From positions 120,811,030 to 120,875,029 of the forward strand of contig CP136067.1 in NCBI GenBank assembly GCA_032622095.1: a stretch of 64,000 nt of DNA, in the 5' to 3' direction. Below the pieces are notes generated by a model that saw only the letters and a list, made by a program, of their open reading frames with translations, did not search any database and was not told the DNA's origin. The translations under genes and the position numbers were made by a program. Below are positions 46,131 to 58,884 of the stretch, one piece after another. Positions within the stretch are counted from its first letter, which is position 1; the number at the start of each line of letters is the position of its first letter. This stretch comes from Siphonodentalium dalli (lineage: Eukaryota; Mollusca; Scaphopoda; Gadilida; Siphonodentaliidae).

Positions 46131-46546
46131 TATAACGAATAAGAGGTACCTCAAATAAGTTGTGGGGCGACCGAACGTTTAAGTGATGTGGTTTGGATCA
46201 CAACTAATATATGCTTCACGATCGATTTACAGAACAATCTGTTGGGAACACTTAGTTTCTGGTACAGTAAAAATGTAATAACGCCGTCACTGTGGAATAT
46301 GAAGTGACACATCGTTAAATATATCAGTCGTGCATTGTCGGAATGTGGGGGACATGACACGTGTATAAACAGAGCAAGTATTTCAATGCAGGCAGGGTCA
46401 TCGGAGGTTAATTAATATACGATCACGAATGGTGAACTGGCAAATTCCCGGTGGGATATATAGACGTCGCTTCGATTGTTTCCATCCAGTTATATTTAAA
46501 CCGACAGGAAATGTTATGGCACTGGGGATATTTTGGCTGGGTAGGG

Positions 46547-46650
46547 TTCTCTATTCCGAAGGTTCATTATTCCGAAGGTTCCCTATTCCGAAGGTTCATT
46601 ATTCCGAAGGTTCGCTATTCCGAAGGTTTTCTATTCTGGGCGTATTTAAC
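46547..46650. repeat. 16-bp tandem repeat (TATTCCGAAGGTTC type)
   Basis: About 6 copies of CTATTCCGAAGGTTCA / TTATTCCGAAGGTTCC. The same unit in reverse orientation forms another array at 60285-60397. Confidence 0.9.
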
Positions 46651-46923
46651 CAGAAATGAATAAAAATTTGCACTCCCACAAAAACCACACGAGGAATGAA
46701 AAATACTTTCGCTAGTATTCACATATAGTACAATTATACACCCCATTATAATTCCCAAATTGTTCCAGATGTCGGTTATTAATAGCAAGAAGACAGTATC
46801 AGTTTATCGTTTATTATGGAAATTTGAAAACACGATGACTGCATGACTGAAATAAACTACATGTACATGTAAGAGATACAGTATGTCCGAACTGGCAATC
46901 TGTAAATGAAAGAAACATCAACA

Positions 46924-47351
46924 TTAAAGGCCCAGGCCACTTAATTTTCGAACGCCCAAATCACATATCTAAAATATATGTCATATTATTAACTTATCCG
47001 GTGTAATAAACTGTAAACTTGGGGAGTTACCGATATGTTTTGTGCTTAAGTTTCATCTGGTGTTGTTGCGCAAAGTGTATTATTTTCAATGGAGGGGAAT
47101 AACTCTATATTTTAAAGATAGAGTTATTCCCCTTCCATTGAAAACACATTTTTAGTTTGAATTCTGTTGCATTCTGGGAGCCATAACGGGGGGAATCTTT
47201 GTACGATTTCAGCTGTTTTCTGTTTCTCTATGGGCATCTTCTAAGACACAGACGTTTCAAATGGTGATGAATCGTAGATTTTTTATTAAAACCGTATATA
47301 TCAAGGCACTATAAAAAATAATAGCTGACTCGGAAATTAATTGGGCATTAA
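46924..47351. mobile_element. TTAA-flanked MITE, family C (copy 3, both ends present)
   Basis: TTAA at 46924-46927 and 47348-47351. Left end AGGCCCAGGCCACTTAATTT, right end GAAATTAATTGGGCA. The central hairpin GGGGAATAACTCTATA...GAGTTATTCCCC is well kept. This copy fixes the family's ends. Confidence 0.8.
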
Positions 47352-47632
47352 AGTAAATACAAAGTCACAATTGCAGTTAGGTTCATTTCAGATCCGTCTT
47401 TTCAGCGATATTCTGCTACGCAGTATGTTATGGCGCTCTAGTATTCATTAATCGTTATAACCCAGCCCCACTGTTATAATCCGCCTTTAGCTGGCGTATT
47501 CTTACCTCTAATATTATTGAGATATAACGTCATACGTAATGACATTAAATCTCATGGAAACCCGCGAAAACAAAACAAATCACATTTAATGTTTTATTGT
47601 TTTAAAAGAGTCTTCGTGATAAAGAACCCTCT

Positions 47633-48890
47633 CAATACAGTATAAGGCCCGTGGTTTTTTACATGTCCACGGAAGACCACGCGCGATTCTTCCGTGGTTT
47701 TTCCGTGTTCAAAATCTGAACTCGCCAAGAACACGGTCTGGTTAAACGTGTTCAATCGTGTTCAGATTTTGAACACGCTCTGATCACGTTTGAACACGCT
47801 CTGATCACGTTTGAACAGGGAACATCCACGCTATGACCACGGTACGATCAACGGGTGACCACGGCCAAATGATCACGTTTGAACACGGAACATCCACGCT
47901 ATGACCACGGTTGAACACGGCCATAACAGATGTGACCGCGACATGAACACGGAGGAACATGGCTGAACACGGAAACATCGCTGGTGGTCGGAGCTTGACA
48001 CGCCGCTGTGGCGGAGCTCGCGGTGTCCGTTACGTAATTAATTATCACCTCCCTAGTTCAAAATATATTCTCGAAATTGCTGCTCAAAGTGGCAAATGAG
48101 GGGCACCATTTTATTTATCGGAAATTTCATCGAAATTGAACCCGTCGATTGTGAAAATTGGCCCAGAAAAAGTAAAGATACCAATCTGCAATATACCGCG
48201 ATTACTCATAAAAATAACTTATACATGGGAGGTGGAATGGTACCGATACACTTGCATTATTTCAAGCAGAGTGCTAACTCAATACTAAATAACTCGAATA
48301 TTTTGACAGGAACATATGACTATAAATATTTATTGAATTTTATAGATTTACATCTTCCTGATCGAAAATAACTTTATGGGACCTTTGATAAATGTTCAAT
48401 TTATTTTCAATTTAGAATGTTTCTGGTATCAATGTCCGTTTAGTTTTAAACAAACCTTGATCACATTTGAACACGGAACATCCACGCTATGACCACGGGT
48501 GACCTCGGCCATAACACGGGTGACCACGGCCATAATACAGGTGACCGCGACATGAACACGGAGGAACATGGCTGAACACGGAGCCATCGCTGGCGGCCGG
48601 AGCTTGGCACGCCGCGGTGGCGGAGCTCGCGGTGTGCATTACGTAATGAATTATCACCTCCCTTGTCCAAAATATATTCTCGAAATTGCTGCTCAAATTG
48701 GCAAATGAGCAGCATCATTTTATTTAACGGAAATTTCATCGAAATTCAACCCGTCGTTGTAAAAATTGGCCCAGAGAAAGTAAAGATACCAATATACCGC
48801 TATTACTCATAAAAATAACTTATATATGGGAGTAGGAATGGTACCGATACACGTGCATTATTTCAAGAAGGGTGCTAACTTAATACTAAA
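47633..48890. repeat. Left part of a GACCACGG-rich element: terminus plus about 606-bp tandem units
   Basis: Begins TACAGTATAAGGCCCGTGG; the inverse of the same terminus occurs at 60214-60250. A stretch rich in GACCACGG, GAACACGG and TGATCACGTTTGAACACG follows. A unit of about 606 bp is then tandemly present: 47870-48450 and 48478-48890, the second continuing at 55210-55395. Each unit ends in AT-rich sequence (CTCGAATATTTTGACA...GTCCGTTTAGTTTTAAAC). The 91-codon frame at 48096-48371 is in unit 1 and is broken in unit 2. Confidence 0.7.
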
Positions 48891-49418
48891 CTAGAGGTCT
48901 GATTCCATCAAATCAGATATACTTCCATGGTATCGGCATTTCAATGGGTGTTCTCTATATATCATATAGTTCGAACAAGCGTGGCAGTGTTTATGCCATT
49001 CTAATGTATCATGTTACTAACCGACTGACAGTGCGGTGCCCCAAACCAAACGTTTAGATCGATTCGGTGGGGATATATTTAGGGCCACTTACCACACCTC
49101 CCAAGGATGCCAACATTCTGTCACGAAATTTGGCTTGTCGGATACTATAATAAGGTAATGAGATATAATACTTAACACATTCCATATTATATGTCAGTAT
49201 TCGATCTATGAGATAAGGCTTCGATTATATTTGGTAGAGATAGGATGCCATCGTATTCTAGAGCAAAATATTATAAAGCATGTTGAGGGATTTTGAAAAT
49301 TCTGTCAAGTTCGGAGTCAGTATCTTTCAGTAGTTTCATTGGTGGAGGATACACCGCTCAGTTTGATAATTATAATATTGGCGTAGATTAAGATGCAAGC
49401 TGTTCCGAAAGTATGGGT

Positions 49419-49421
<3 letters not shown>

Positions 49422-49449
<28 letters not shown>
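49422..49449. repeat. (GA)n microsatellite
   Basis: Fourteen GA units within the 6.3-kb insertion. Confidence 0.9.
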
Positions 49450-49476
49450 TCTAAATAAAAAAAACTGGATTAAATA

Positions 49477-50135
49477 TCGGTTAAACTGCGATCGGTGGAA
49501 TCTGCTAAACTGTAATCGAGTATTTGCTGAACGCGATTTTGAACTGTTGAACAGGGGTGGATGTCCGTTAAAATGTTAATTGTGTTCCATCTCTGTACTT
49601 GGTTATGGCCCATCGATTGCAAGTCATCTGCATAACCTATACCTGACTATCCTATAGTTAAAAATCGGTTAAGCTACTTTCGGGGGATCTGCTGAACAGT
49701 ATCCGATGAAGTGCCGAACGTGATTTTAAACTGGGTGGAAGTCGGTGCAATAGTATTCCCTCCCTATATTTGATTTTGGTCCATCGATTAAAAGTCATTT
49801 GCATTACCTCTACCCGACAATCGTCGTTAAAAATATGTTAATCTGCGTTCGGTGTAATCTGCTGAACTGTACGTAAAGTGCTGAATGGGATTTTAAACTG
49901 TTGAACTGTGGTGGAGGTCGGTCAATTGTGAGCCATCCCTGTACTTGGACCAACGATTACAAGTCATTTGCACAACCTATACTCTGCTGACTTCGTTAAA
50001 TTGAGCTAAACTGCGTTCACAAGAATCGACTGAACTGCAGCAGCCGCATTTCTGAACAGGATGTTTAACTGCTGGACGGGCATGGCGGATTGTCAAACGG
50101 TTCCGCAATCTTGTATTGGGAAATAACATATATTT
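49477..50135. repeat. 170-190-bp degenerate tandem repeat, 4 copies
   Basis: Copies start near 49477, 49666, 49835 and 50003 with GGTTAA(A)CTGCG(T/A)TCGGT-like sequence. They share CTGCTGAACTGTA, GATTTTAAACTGTTGAAC and CGATTACAAGTCATTTGCA. No coding potential. Confidence 0.75.
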
Positions 50136-50679
50136 CGTTACAATTGAGTTAAACTGAACTCAGGTAATATCCTTGTATGTTGTAACCTGCTCCCAAATAG
50201 CTGATTCAGCATTTTAGGTGCATCCAGTCAGGTGTGTGCGCACTGAGGTTAGTGAAAAGGTCGCGTGACATGTATGGTGAAATAAACTGACAGGCATGGA
50301 TGTACAAGATCTTATTTCAATTGCCAGAGACATTTTATTCGAATTGGAGTGGTACTTGGTCACGGAACACGGCCAGAAAATTACACGTTCGATGGTGAAT
50401 ACGAAACCGTCACATTTATTTTATATTAGGAGTGACATGTCCTGTTCATCCTTTTCACTCGATGATCTATTATGTGCATTGAATCGAGGCATTGTATCAG
50501 CTTCAATTTGTTCTGACATGTTGTTCTTGTTTACAGCTGTATGGGACTGACACTCCTAGTAAAATACCCTTCTGAGTTTTCCTTCTTGTATATGCATGTC
50601 CAATACACCCTGTATACAAAACTGAAATCCCTTCAGAGTTTTCCTTCTGGTCTCATGAACTGATTTTCCCTTTCATATA

Positions 50680-51063
50680 TCTAATATATATTTTGGGACT
50701 TCTGTCTGTTTGTCTGTCTGTGTGTCTGTTATCAATGGCCGGGAAAACTGCCAGATTGATTTCTACGAAATTTGATACCTGTGGGTACTTTTGTCCGGTG
50801 AGTGTTTTGGATGGGTCAAATAGTGACCCCGACCTGACATTGACCTTCAAAATGGTCAATTCAAGGTCAAATCGGGTAAAACGGACGGATTTCGACGAAC
50901 TTTGATACCTAGGGGTACTTTTGTCGAGAGTGTGTTTTGGACGGGTCGAATCGTTACCCCGACCTGACCTTGACCTTAAAAATGGTCAATTCAAGGTCAA
51001 ATCGCGCCTTTCGATGGAAAGCAGAGGGGAAACAGCCCGGACGAAGTCGGGCCCACCAGCTAG
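50680..51063 (+). mobile_element. Helitron C, complete non-autonomous element (384 bp)
   Basis: Plus-strand element with 5' end TCTAATATATATTTTGGGAC preceded by A. The 3' end is hairpin CCCGGAC-GAA-GTCGGG, 8 bases, then CTAG followed by T. It has the same terminal hairpin as Helitrons 1 and B, so it is the same family. Inside, a unit of about 118 bp with GATACCT..GGGTACTTTTGTC and AAAATGGTCAATTCAAGGTC is present twice. It sits within the 6.3-kb insertion. Confidence 0.85.
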
Positions 51064-52379
51064 TAAATATTTAATTGTAATGATATGACTACCATCCGCT
51101 AACTACGGCTTACCAAACTCAAGTTCCAACTAGAAATGCCAATAGCAGTAAGTACACATCAGATACATAGACACACGTATGATTATATATTGGCAGATCT
51201 GAAAAGATGTAAAATCTTCCTAAGGGAGAACTCTACAAAGGTTTTCGTATACAATTAACGTTTATTTGCCAAAATATATTGAGCAGCTTGATAACTCCCC
51301 ACTATATACATGTACATGTAAGTAACATGTGACAATCACCAATATACACATGCAATAATGTACATCCATAAAATTGATTGTCAGTGTCTCAATATCAGTC
51401 TTCAATTTATAATCTAAAAATGCAATACAAGTCAACATTCTAATACATAGTATATTAGGAATTGAGAAGTATAATATACCTTGCAATTATAGGGGTTGGT
51501 TACACAATTACGTTATATCGGATCAAAATATGCATTGCGGTCGTTTCAAACCTAACACCAGTGATAGGTGGGACTATTATATCCGCTCCATTAATTAGAT
51601 CACAATTTTACGAATTTAACGCTTTAAATGAAAGGCGCGTATGTGGAAAATATGCTAATTAGCAACATAGATAAGAGAAAATAAAATGCAAATATGCACG
51701 CGGAGGCAGATGATCCAATCGTTATCGCGGGTGTGTACGTATGTCAGTGCCTGGGCGCCTAAAATTTCACAAGAAAACTTTAAATAGCTTGGACCGGGAA
51801 AATACAACATATCAAACAACAAACATTAACCTACTAGATACTATTGCAATCGTATGTATGCAACATTGAGAAGAAAATTATGGCTCCCCTTGTCGCGTTC
51901 ATGTGGTCTAAGTAGGTCGAAAAACTGCATGGAGACAGTATTCTCTGTATAGATCTGCAAAGATCTAGAGATGTGATAGCGAGTGAAATTAGATATTCTT
52001 AATTTTTCACGTAAACGCTATTTATTTAAAAAGCCTCTTCCAAACAATCACAAACACTAGTCATTGTTAAGTACAAATACAATCCCCTCGCACAACAATT
52101 ACTTTGACTGCCACCCAATATGGCATGGATGTGGCAATTGTAAGTAGCAACATTTGTGCCCAAAGCTATGTGTAATTATAATTGTAAAACATTTTAACGG
52201 ATCACAAACTTGTTTATAAATCGATTTGCTACTATATGTTTGTGATCGACTCAAATGTATCTAAACAGTGTCATTACATTAGTAAATGCATATTCCTTAA
52301 GACATCTAACATATATTTACATGGAACTGTCCAATTAAATGTGTAGTGTACTTAGTGCTGAACAAAAAGATGTATGAAG
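51064..52379. other. No feature recognised within the 6.3-kb insertion
   Basis: AT-rich. Overlapping short frames around 51262-51662 on both strands have no domain. No splice-supported gene found. Confidence 0.35.
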
Positions 52380-53180
52380 TGACTGATTTAACCAAACATA
52401 TTTGCCTCACAAAATGCTGTCACATTAACATTGCGCCTTGTAAAACCCTTCGCAATATCAACATGTGCGGGTCCAATTGACATTCACCTAATCTATAGTT
52501 CTGTATTAACAGGCAGTATCCTTACTGATGAAAACATCAAAAGTAAAAGTCTGGATGATACTGCTGAACATCAAAACACATTCAGATCTCTCGACATATT
52601 CATAATAGCATATCCATGGAATTGCTCATTTAGATATATATTGTTCCCCTATCTGATAAAACAATGTGTAATTTGGCTGATTTTATATCCGACATCTTCA
52701 CCACAACATGCTGTTACATTACCAATGCGACTAAGGACACCCTTCAAGATAGCAACCTATGTGGGTCGAATTGCTATTCACCGAACACTCATACTGAGTC
52801 CGTGCCTCCATAACTCTGACATATATTTATACGCCAGTACCAGTAATCGTATGGTCGCAGAATGGCACATCAAGAATTTCGAACCCATGTTCAGACTGAT
52901 ACGCTTCATAACCTCTCGGTGAAAGGGCTTCCCTTTTAAGGATGTCCACGTAGCTGATGTGGTTAGGTCGTGGATAAGATCATTATACAGTCTGGGCTAG
53001 ACGATGTACCATTCCGATCGACACATGGCCATTTTGATAAAAAAAATGAGAATTTGTTCACGTTCACTAAGTTAAGCAAATATGAGCAATGACCACTCAT
53101 AATGAGTCCGTGCCTCCATAACTCTCACATATATATTTACCAACCATGTTCCTTACTGACCTAATCATCAAAGGCATGGT
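52380..53180. repeat. About 300-bp degenerate direct repeat, 2-3 copies
   Basis: ATGCTGTCACATTAACATTGCG at 52415 recurs as ATGCTGTTACATTACCAATGCG at 52710 with matching downstream text (GGGTCCAATTGACATTCACC / GGGTCGAATTGCTATTCACC). CTCATACTGAGTCCGTGCCTC recurs at 52790 and 53095. The 163-codon frame 52431-52922 spans two units and is judged incidental. Confidence 0.6.
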
Positions 53181-53329
53181 TACAAACCCTATATAACAAG
53201 TAATATTACAGCTCAATGCGAGTTACCATTATGAACACTTTCGGAATTTTCTTCGCGAAATCTAATTAAGTTTTATATTATCTGTAGTTCATTGTTGAGT
53301 AACTCCGTTATTTCCAATATACGGGTTTT

Positions 53330-55209
53330 AATTTTTTTCTTCAGTTTTGTGATCTGCTTCTCTCCAAGATTTCTATTATAAATTTCATCTGATTTGGAAA
53401 ACAAATTTGGTTCCATGGACCACCCCTCTGCTTAACCCACAATATTGAACCGAAACTGGCCAAATTTGGCGCACTACTTGCGCTCTTTATTCCGGTCACA
53501 TCGGCTTATGATTCGACCTCCAATAACTTGAAAGTTCGGAGGAGTTCAGGTTGCGAGTCGTTTTGTCCGTAACGGTAACGTTGAAAGCCTATACATGTAA
53601 CTCTGGAATATTTAAATGGATTTTCGAAATTCTTTCAGTTTCGTGATCGGCTTATGCTGTAAAAATTTATATTCTACCTCCCATTAGTTTCTGAGTATTT
53701 GCAGTCAAACGGAAAACTGCCTCAATAGAAAAACAATATACTTCCTTGGTGACACCATGGAAGTATAATAATAGAAAAAATATTGAGATGAAAGAATCGC
53801 AGTTTAGTAACACAAAATATTCAGTTGTGTGACCATATGTTATCCTGGCTTTTGTATTTCATCTGAAGTGTATGGGAGTGACCCCTCCCCTGCCTCGAAA
53901 CTGTGTGACGGGATAAGCACATTGTCAACCCCGGCTCAAAATGCGAACTTTGAGGGCCCGTAACTTCGTTATTTACCAACGGATTTTAAAACTGTTTTCA
54001 GTTTTGTGATCTGCTGCTCTCGGAGATACAATGGTATGGATTTAATCTGATTCGGAGACGAATAACATTTTGAAATTGACAAGCATATGTGCCCAATTTT
54101 AAATTTTGAGGGACCAAATATCCGACATTTTCCAACGGATTAACGATCTGTTTTCAGTTTCCTAATCAGCTTGTACGGTAGATGTTATATTCCAAGTTTC
54201 ATCTGATTCTGAGACCAAAACAAATTGGGACCTGTGACCACCCCCTCCCCAAACCCACAATACTGAACCGAACCTGGCAGATTTTGGCGCACCACTTGCG
54301 CTCTTTATTCCGGTCACACCAGCGTGTGATACGGCTTTTATTGTCGGATACTTTCAGAGGAGTTGCGGTCGTTAGCAGATCAGCGCAAAAATGCCAATTT
54401 CCAGGACCAACAACTCTGGTGTTTCTGATCGGATTTCAAAATTTCGTTTTGCTGTATGATCAACTTCACTCATGGAATGCGCATACCTTAATAGACTACT
54501 TTCGTTAAGATTTTTTTTTTTTTCGAAAAATTTGCCCCTACCCCAATGTAAAAATATATGACCGACCCTGTCCAGTTTTTGTTTTCGCAATGAACTGACA
54601 ACTACCAAGAGGATTGCGAAAACCGAATTCGGTTATCTACAATTATACAAAAGAACAGCTGAGTACAACCAATTTGAGGTTTGCCTATTTATGGGCGGTA
54701 ACTCCTCAGAAAAAGCTCGGACACAAGTTTTGATGCCGTTGGTCTGTAGGGCATGTCGAGTTGTGCATACGGTCCAATTTTCGATGCTCTGCTCCTTATA
54801 ATTTCCGAGATAATAAAATGACATGTTTTCGTATAAGGGAAGATAACTCTGCGAAGAAAGCGCGGACAATATTCGTTATGCGACTAAGGCATAAAACTCA
54901 TTTGCCCCAACATACTTACCAACTTTTATTTTTCTACTGCTCATACTTTCCGAAATATAGTGATTATAAAAGTGTTGAGTATTTTAATAATAATAATAAT
55001 AGTGAAAAATATATTTTTTTAAATTTCATTCCGTGGCGAAGCGTTCTGGCGACATCGCGATACCTTCATTTTTAGTATCCCTTAGATGCCTACGTTCCCT
55101 AGAGATTTCACGGTCCTCCTCTAATTAGTTTCTGAGTATTTTCAATAAAACGGAAAACGGCCCCAATAGAAAAACAATATCCTTCCTTGGTTACACCATG
55201 GAAGTATAA
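53330..55209. repeat. Duplicated 5'-terminal region of the rolling-circle element
   Basis: AACCCACAATATTGAACCGA...CGCTCTTTATTCCGGTCACA occurs at about 53440 and 54247. TTTCAGTTTTGTGATCTGCT-type blocks recur about five times. The terminal block CAATAGAAAAACAATAT(A/C)CTTCC...ACCATGGAAGTATAATA occurs twice, ending near 53772 and at 55209. The element therefore has two 5'-type ends in tandem. Confidence 0.65.
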
Positions 55210-55395
55210 TAACTCGAATATTTTGACAATAACATATATATATAACTATATATATTTATTAAATCTTATAGATTTACATCTTCCTGTTGTTAGATCGAAA
55301 ATATCTTGATAAATATCTTGATAAATGTTCAATTTAGTTTCAATTTAGAATTTGTCTGGTATCAATGTCCGTTTAGTTTTAAACGAACATTCGAA
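55210..55395. repeat. Continuation of tandem unit 2 after the insertion
   Basis: CTCGAATATTTTGACA, GATTTACATCTTCCTG, GATAAATGTTCAATTTA and GTCCGTTTAGTTTTAAAC align with 48285-48450 in unit 1. This shows the two sides of the 6.3-kb insertion were once contiguous. Confidence 0.85.
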
Positions 55396-58300
55396 CGTTG
55401 TGTCGGATCAGAACCTTTCAACTTATTTTACTCCAATATATTTACACGAACATATTCTTAATATGTGTTAAAAGAATAATATATTCTGACCTGATATAAT
55501 TCGTTACATGGAAACTATTTCGATGGATGAATGGCTTGGTTTTGCTAATTCTTTCATACATGTATAATCGATATCCGTAACCAGCGCAGAGGGCTTCAGC
55601 TCATAATGTCCCTATTTTAAATTTGATTTTACTGCAATATTTTGTTTACAGAAATATGTGATTATGTTTTATATATATTAAACGAATAAAATATTCAAAA
55701 TGATAATCGGTTGTTACAAGCATGGCAATTATGTCCACGGAAACTTATTTATTGTCAGTGGTGTTAACCTGCATGATGTGGTGGGGGTTAGGGTATTTAC
55801 TGCTATTGATGACCATAACCTGCGTGTGTGTATATTCGACCTCATGTCAAGTGCCCTCCCATAAGTTTTACGATAATATTTATTTTTATATACTATATTG
55901 AAATTAATTAACGTATGGGTCAATTCAAGTTTCAACTTTAAAAAAACGGTGGTCAGTGATAAGTTGGTCAGCTGATTATAAAGCATTTTAAAAACACATT
56001 GCTTCTTTATAGAATTATGATATAACCCCATGCAGACACCATTGAAGGCAGAGAGGTCAGCTAAATTAAGTACAATTAGACAAATAGTGTAGATACCGTT
56101 CGTTTTGGGTGATTTTAGTGTGGTATTGAAATTTTTTTTTTTTTAATTTAAATTTAAATTTTTGAAAATGATTTTTTACCAATGCAACTGAAATAGTCCT
56201 GGCAAATTCAAAAAAGAATCTAAAATTAAAATGTATTGGTTTGAACGTTATGTCCATCAATACAACTATAACGGTAATTTAAAAAATGGCAGTAGGAAGA
56301 CGACCAATCCTGGCCATACTGCCCCTGTACAAAACAAATTCTCCACTTGTTCTCACTGCATGTTGTAATGTAAATGTTTTGTGCGAATAAAGTATCTAAT
56401 CTGAACTAACAAAAATCTTGGGCAATCTTTGAGGGGCAGATGTACGGGGTGCAATCGTCCTTATCCCGCGATTAGAAACTGTACTCTGTAACCGATGTCC
56501 CATATCCGTAAACTCCGTGTGAAATTGTTTCTCCGAGGTCCAATGCATCATGCATGTATTTGCGTAGGACTTGGAGTCTATGTTGTGTACAAATCATGTA
56601 ATGCCTGTAAAGACCTATTCAGTTATCACTGTAACTGCATGTTCCGCAGGCACCCGGAAATTAATAACGGATGGACAAAAATGAGACAATGGGCTAATCA
56701 AGCCATTGTCTAGAGATTATCAAAAGGGTGCCATTTCCTGCTATGCCTTTTAAAAAGCGGCGATGGGTGAAGTCAGTGCTCAAGAAACCGCCGATTTTGT
56801 TTTATATGAGATATGGGACATTTGAATTAAATTAACTCATTCGATGTCAGATTCGGTCGTACCAAGAATGGGAATGTTCCCCGCCTGTAATATGTCTGTA
56901 TTGCCTCTTTCTAAGGAGAGATTGAATATATTACAATAATATACACAGACGACAGTATAAATAGTGATTTGGGTTTTGAGAAAAAATAACAGGAATATTC
57001 AATGTGATGGAAGCTCAGAATGCTTTGTGATTGGTATGTCGAAATGAGTGATAACTGGACTAAACGACAAATTTTCAAGTGTGAAAAACTTTCCAGAGAT
57101 GGTAAATGGAATCTATGTTGTTTGGAAGATCAGGTAAGCACCAATTGAACATTTGCGATATATGTTTATTTATGAAATGCTGATTTTTCTCCGATTATTT
57201 TGACAGAAACATGCGAATATTTTGTCAATTTCAAAAGCGTTTCTGTGGATATCCGAGTCCGTTATCAGATCGAAAATATTTACACATGAACTTTGTTTAG
57301 TTAACCTGGGTGTTGATGTGGGACGTGCGGAATACCAACAAATTATTGTTTATGTTTTACCGGTAGTTCATTGTTTTATTTTTCTCGTTTTATTTACAAG
57401 ACAGTTTTTGTTTTACTGTACCACACGCAAAATATTATCAGGAAGTTAATTATAAACACTCGGGTTTTAACTGTCTGTTTCCAATATATCAATCCTCGAC
57501 GACACGAATATTATCTGTGATGTCAATTTACGAATAATTCCATAATATCAAATGACGGAATTATTTAAGATTGATTATGTGATCGAATTGATGTTATTGT
57601 ACGCATCAAATGAATCAGACTCATTTTACTTGCAATATTTATCTATTGAAACATTATATTCTATGCGAAACACGTACTCCCGCTCGATTTAGGGTAGGTG
57701 AGAAGTAGATGTGGGTTATGAGAGACACATTTACACAAGCTGGTCAGTGCGCGCGTAATCGGCGTTTATAAAAGAAAATTACCAGACATTTGTACATTAA
57801 CGTAATTTTTTTAATGAATCCGTGTGAAATATATATTACTGAAATATCTCGCCAACATGGGTGCACTGGAACTGTTATGTAGAGTGGGATGTCATAATGA
57901 CAACAAACTGAATAAAACATTTGATGTTTATTTGAATAACATTTTTTACAGTCATCAACAACAATTAATTTGTTATTACTATGATTATGGATATGCCACG
58001 TACAGCTTATATAACAATTTATCACATAATTAGCCCATAAAACCAGTTTAGTAATTATCGATAAGACACACGTGTAATATCAGTGCGTGTGATGACATCA
58101 CACCATTCTTTAAATGACGTGCGATCGCTGCAGTTTATTATTGTTGTTTTCGATGAATATTTTGCGTTTAGTTGATCATGTGATAAAAGGTATCTCGCAC
58201 TCGATCTATTTTATACGTAATTTATCATCCTCGTCCACTAAATTTTATTTGAGCCTGGGTAAAAATCCGTTCAAATCGAATTTAGTAAACTTGGTTGATA

Positions 58301-58884
58301 AATTCCATATAAAATAGAAACTCATCTGAGATGCTCAATATCTAAAATTAATAAAGTAACATGTTTGCGGTTTGTATTTGCCCAATTCTCGGGTCAATTG
58401 TTCTGTGTACATGTAACCGTTTACTATTTGATATACATGTATGGAGTCCAAATATTATAATGAGAATATTGAACATTAAATTAAAATTTAAAACTTTAGT
58501 TACGTTTTGAACATTAAATTCGAAATTTTAAAGTGATGTGAAACACTCCGGTAGGCTGATCAAATAGAAATGGAGAATAATCTTGCTGAACGTAGTTATT
58601 TTTACAAATATTATATCCAAATTGACAAAACACACCGTAATTCATATATATTCATTAAATACAGTGACCCCCCGATGGCGAAATCGTTTGTGTTAATTTA
58701 CCGCCGATAGTTGCCTCCCGAATCGGGAAGTAAATTTTTACAATTGAGCGTAGTTCAGACGATGTTTTCTATGATGTGGTACGACGATTTGTTTGAGATT
58801 TTTGGCAATGTTAGTAGAATTCTACATTCCCCGAGTTGGCATTGCGCCTGCATACTAACTATACAATTTCAAGCACCCGAACAA
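55396..58884. other. AT-rich region without a recognised gene
   Basis: Many frames of 60-100 codons on both strands (for example 55729-56031 minus, 56495-56713 plus, 57222-57449 plus, 57744-58025 minus), none with a recognised domain. Sequence at 56335-56420 (ATGTTTTGTGCGAATAAAGTATC) resembles a LINE or SINE 3' tail with a polyadenylation signal. A Cys-rich peptide at 56585-56650 (YKSCNACKDLFSYHCNCMF) is noted only as a curiosity. Confidence 0.4.

Larger units (their letters stand above)
48891..55209 (-). mobile_element. Rolling-circle-like insertion (Helitron/Helentron type), 6.3 kb, non-autonomous
   Basis: Interrupts tandem unit 2 between ...TAATACTAAA and TAACTCGAATATTTTGAC; unit 1 has the uninterrupted TAATACTAAATAACTCG at about 48273. 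No duplication beyond ambiguous AA/TT bases is made, as for rolling-circle insertion. On the minus strand the 5' end is TTATACTTCCATGGTG. The 3' end has an inverted ATACTTCCATGG upstream of a hairpin (TCTGATT-TGATGG-AATCAGA) and then CCTCTAG. Asymmetric inverted repeats plus a 3' hairpin and a T-T target match what I know of Helentrons (Helitron2); CTAG before T would also suit canonical Helitrons. No helicase frame is seen. It carries tandem repeats and Helitron C. Confidence 0.65.

Noticed and set aside
48096-48371. 91-codon frame as a small gene
   Set aside because: It lies in a tandem repeat, and the second copy breaks the frame. No domain or splice support.
52431-52922. 163-codon frame
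   Set aside because: It spans two degenerate repeat units with similar text in both halves. No recognised domain.
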